Position numbers and translations under genes: made by a program | Assembly (NCBI RefSeq): GCF_023823125.1 | Contig: NZ_CP090949.1 | Coordinates: 558,001-622,000, forward strand | Length of the DNA: 64,000 nucleotides | Origin: Erythrobacter aurantius | GTDB lineage: Bacteria; Pseudomonadota; Alphaproteobacteria; Sphingomonadales; Sphingomonadaceae | Direction: 5' to 3' | The notes under the pieces: generated by a model | Told to the model about the DNA's origin: nothing | Database searches by the model: none | Seen by the model: the letters and a program-made list of their open reading frames with translations, nothing else | In this document: positions 62,147 through 64,000 of the stretch, one piece after another | How the letters are laid out: each line of letters begins with the position of its first letter | How positions within the stretch are numbered: the stretch's first letter is position 1

Positions 62147-64000
62147 TTATTCCGCGGCCACGCTGGCGGCTTCGAGGCGTTCCGCCTGAAGCGCTTCGAG
62201 CGCCCGCTTGTAATCGCGCGGCATCACCTTGACGAATTTGCCAAGGGTCGCGTCCCAATCCGCCAGCATTGCGCCAGCCACGGCGCTGCCGGTGTGCAGC
62301 TGGTGCCGTTCGACAAGGATGCGCAGACGCTCGGCGTCGTGGCGCAGCATGTCACCCATGCCCATGTCATTGACCGAGCGAGTGCGCTGCTGCGGGCGGC
62401 CTGCGCCTTCCTCCGCGTCAATCTCGGCGGAAACCGGCACCAGATCGACCTGGGCGTCATTGACGAGATTGGTGAATTCGCCATCGGGATCATAGACATA
62501 GGCGACCCCGCCGCTCATCCCTGCGGCAAAGTTGCGCCCGGTCTTGCCCAGTACAACCACGACGCCGCCGGTCATGTATTCGCAGGCGTGATCGCCCGCG
62601 CCTTCGACCACGGCAATCGCGCCGGAATTGCGCACGGCAAAGCGTTCCCCGGCAACCCCGCAGAAATAGGCTTCACCCGCGATGGCGCCATACAGCACCG
62701 TGTTGCCGACGATGATATTGGCATCCGAAGCGCGCGCCACCCCTTCGGGCGGACGAACGATGATGCGGCCGCCGGACAGCCCCTTGCCGACATAGTCATT
62801 GGCATCGCCGACCAGATCGAGCGTCACCCCATGTGCCAGCCAAGCGCCAAAGCTCTGCCCGGCAACGCCGGCAAGGTTCACCCGGATCGTGTCCGCCGGA
62901 AGCCCTTCGTGGCCATGCGCCTTGGCGATTTCGCCCGAAAGCATCGCGCCCACGGTGCGATTGACGTTGCGGATCTCGTAATTTAGCTCGACCGGGGTCT
63001 TGGCCGTGATCGCTTCGCGCGCGTCGGCGATAAGCGCATTGTCCATCGCCGCTTCGAGCCCGTGATCCTGCACCTGAGTGTTACGCAGCGGAGCACCGTC
63101 GCGCAGCTTGGGCATGTGCAGCAGGCGCGACAGGTCGATGCCGCGAGCCTTCCAGTGGCGATGCATCCGGGTCATGTCGAGCCGATCGACCCGGCCCACC
63201 ATTTCCTCGACCTTGCGGAAGCCCATTTCGGCCATGATCTGGCGCAGTTCCTCGGCCACGAAGAACATGTAGTTGACGACATGTTCGGGCTGGCCGGTGA
63301 AACGCGCGCGCAGCACCGGGTCCTGCGTGGCGACACCCACAGGGCAGGTGTTGAGATGGCACTTGCGCATCATGATGCAGCCGGCCGCGATCAGCGGTGC
63401 GGTGGCAAAGCCGAATTCATCCGCACCCAGCAGCGCGCCGATGGCAACGTCACGCCCTGTGCGAAGGCCGCCATCGACCTGCACCGCGATACGGCTGCGC
63501 AGATCGTTGAGCAGCAGCGTCTGCTGGGTTTCGGCAAGCCCGATTTCCCATGGAGAGCCCGCATGGGTCAGCGAAGTCAGTGGCGACGCGCCCGTGCCGC
63601 CGTCATAGCCGGAAATGGTGACATGATCCGCGCGCGCCTTTGAAACGCCCGCCGCGACGGTGCCGACGCCCACTTCGGACACCAGTTTCACCGAGATGCG
63701 CGCCCCGGTGTTCACATTCTTGAGATCGTGGATCAGCTGCGCGAGGTCTTCGATCGAATAGATGTCGTGGTGCGGCGGCGGCGAAATCAGGCCGACACCC
63801 GGGGTCGAATGGCGCACTGCGCCGATGCGCTTGTCGACCTTGTGACCGGGCAGCTGACCGCCTTCGCCGGGCTTCGCACCCTGCGCCATCTTGATCTGGA
63901 TGTCGTCGGAATTGACGAGATATTCGGTGGTGACGCCAAACCGGCCGCTTGCGACCTGCTTGATCTTCGAACGCATCGAATCGCCATTGTCGAGCGGCTT
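62147..64000 (-). CDS. gltB: glutamate synthase large subunit, C-terminal part (5' cut by window)
   Basis: The frame is open to base 64000, so the first part of this about 1,500-aa enzyme lies outside. Visible are the end of the FMN/Fe-S synthase domain ([19 protein letters not shown]; the [3Fe-4S] cysteines in [15 protein letters not shown]) and the C-terminal GXGXG beta-helix (about the last 200 residues, [41 protein letters not shown]). GltB makes two glutamates from glutamine and 2-oxoglutarate with GltD. Confidence 0.97.
   Translation of the reverse strand, partial: KPLDNGDSMRSKIKQVASGRFGVTTEYLVNSDDIQIKMAQGAKPGEGGQLPGHKVDKRIGAVRHSTPGVGLISPPPHHDIYSIEDLAQLIHDLKNVNTGARISVKLVSEVGVGTVAAGVSKARADHVTISGYDGGTGASPLTSLTHAGSPWEIGLAETQQTLLLNDLRSRIAVQVDGGLRTGRDVAIGALLGADEFGFATAPLIAAGCIMMRKCHLNTCPVGVATQDPVLRARFTGQPEHVVNYMFFVAEELRQIMAEMGFRKVEEMVGRVDRLDMTRMHRHWKARGIDLSRLLHMPKLRDGAPLRNTQVQDHGLEAAMDNALIADAREAITAKTPVELNYEIRNVNRTVGAMLSGEIAKAHGHEGLPADTIRVNLAGVAGQSFGAWLAHGVTLDLVGDANDYVGKGLSGGRIIVRPPEGVARASDANIIVGNTVLYGAIAGEAYFCGVAGERFAVRNSGAIAVVEGAGDHACEYMTGGVVVVLGKTGRNFAAGMSGGVAYVYDPDGEFTNLVNDAQVDLVPVSAEIDAEEGAGRPQQRTRSVNDMGMGDMLRHDAERLRILVERHQLHTGSAVAGAMLADWDATLGKFVKVMPRDYKRALEALQAERLEAASVAAE

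Noticed and set aside
1..64000. CRISPR array, prophage, insertion sequence or tRNA genes
   Set aside because: Scanning by eye found no regularly spaced repeats, transposase or integrase motifs or tRNA-like cloverleafs.

Overview
The window is about 64 kb of high-GC, densely packed bacterial chromosome. Gene content points to an alphaproteobacterium, most likely Sphingomonadales (Erythrobacter/Sphingomonas-like). Clues are the DUF3576-leuS-lptE-holA cluster, a large (about 1,560 aa) NAD-glutamate dehydrogenase, a LuxR-type HTH fused to DUF4019, a CYP153-type P450 and several exported proteins of a sphingomonad style. This placement is inference from gene content. No tRNA, rRNA, insertion sequence, prophage or CRISPR array was seen.

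Layout. 1-2771: end of an FAD oxidoreductase gene, GtrA and a GT-C-like membrane protein. 2758-7140 (minus): exported MsrB, a CYP153-like P450 and an ABC-2 exporter pair. 7187-8239: queG. 8472-17189 (minus): ferredoxin reductase, NAD-GDH, a luciferase-like oxidoreductase, a TPR protein and an ABHD10-like hydrolase. 17258-22984: PhoD phosphatase, a small XRE/membrane-protein operon, and thrS preceded by a threonine-rich leader peptide. 23150-25877 (minus): agmatine deiminase and M28 peptidase. 25968-37726 (plus): glnE, bcp, DUF455, M23 peptidase, acyl-CoA ligase-P450 pair, YqiJ/YqiK and an ankyrin protein. 37737-44132: galU, murA, an RHH protein, the LuxR-DUF4019 regulator, PilZ, RidA, an acetoacetyl-CoA reductase and an exported protein. 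44497-50605: DUF3576-leuS-lptE-holA and a polyprenyl-phosphate sugar transferase. 50759-54779: lptA-lptC-rnd, ung, DUF2490 and an NTF2-like protein. 54937-59070: a four-gene two-component cluster. 59097-64000 (minus): an OprB-like porin, gltD and partial gltB.

How the genes connect. Several concern nitrogen and glutamate (NAD-GDH, GlnE, GltBD). Others concern hydrocarbon or lipid oxidation (CYP153, ferredoxin reductase, acyl-CoA ligase-P450), envelope building (MurA, GalU, LptA/C/E, sugar transferase, GtrA/GT-C) and stress handling (MsrB, Bcp, YqiJK).

The most interesting non-genic signals are: (i) a previously unlabelled element of about 189 nt present twice (8243-8430 minus, 40305-40493 plus), with four conserved blocks at nearly identical spacing and a TGACAC-G-GTGTCA palindrome; (ii) a threonine leader peptide with mutually exclusive pairings ahead of thrS, apparently on a leaderless mRNA; (iii) an in-frame TAA splitting the receiver domain of a NarL-type response regulator.
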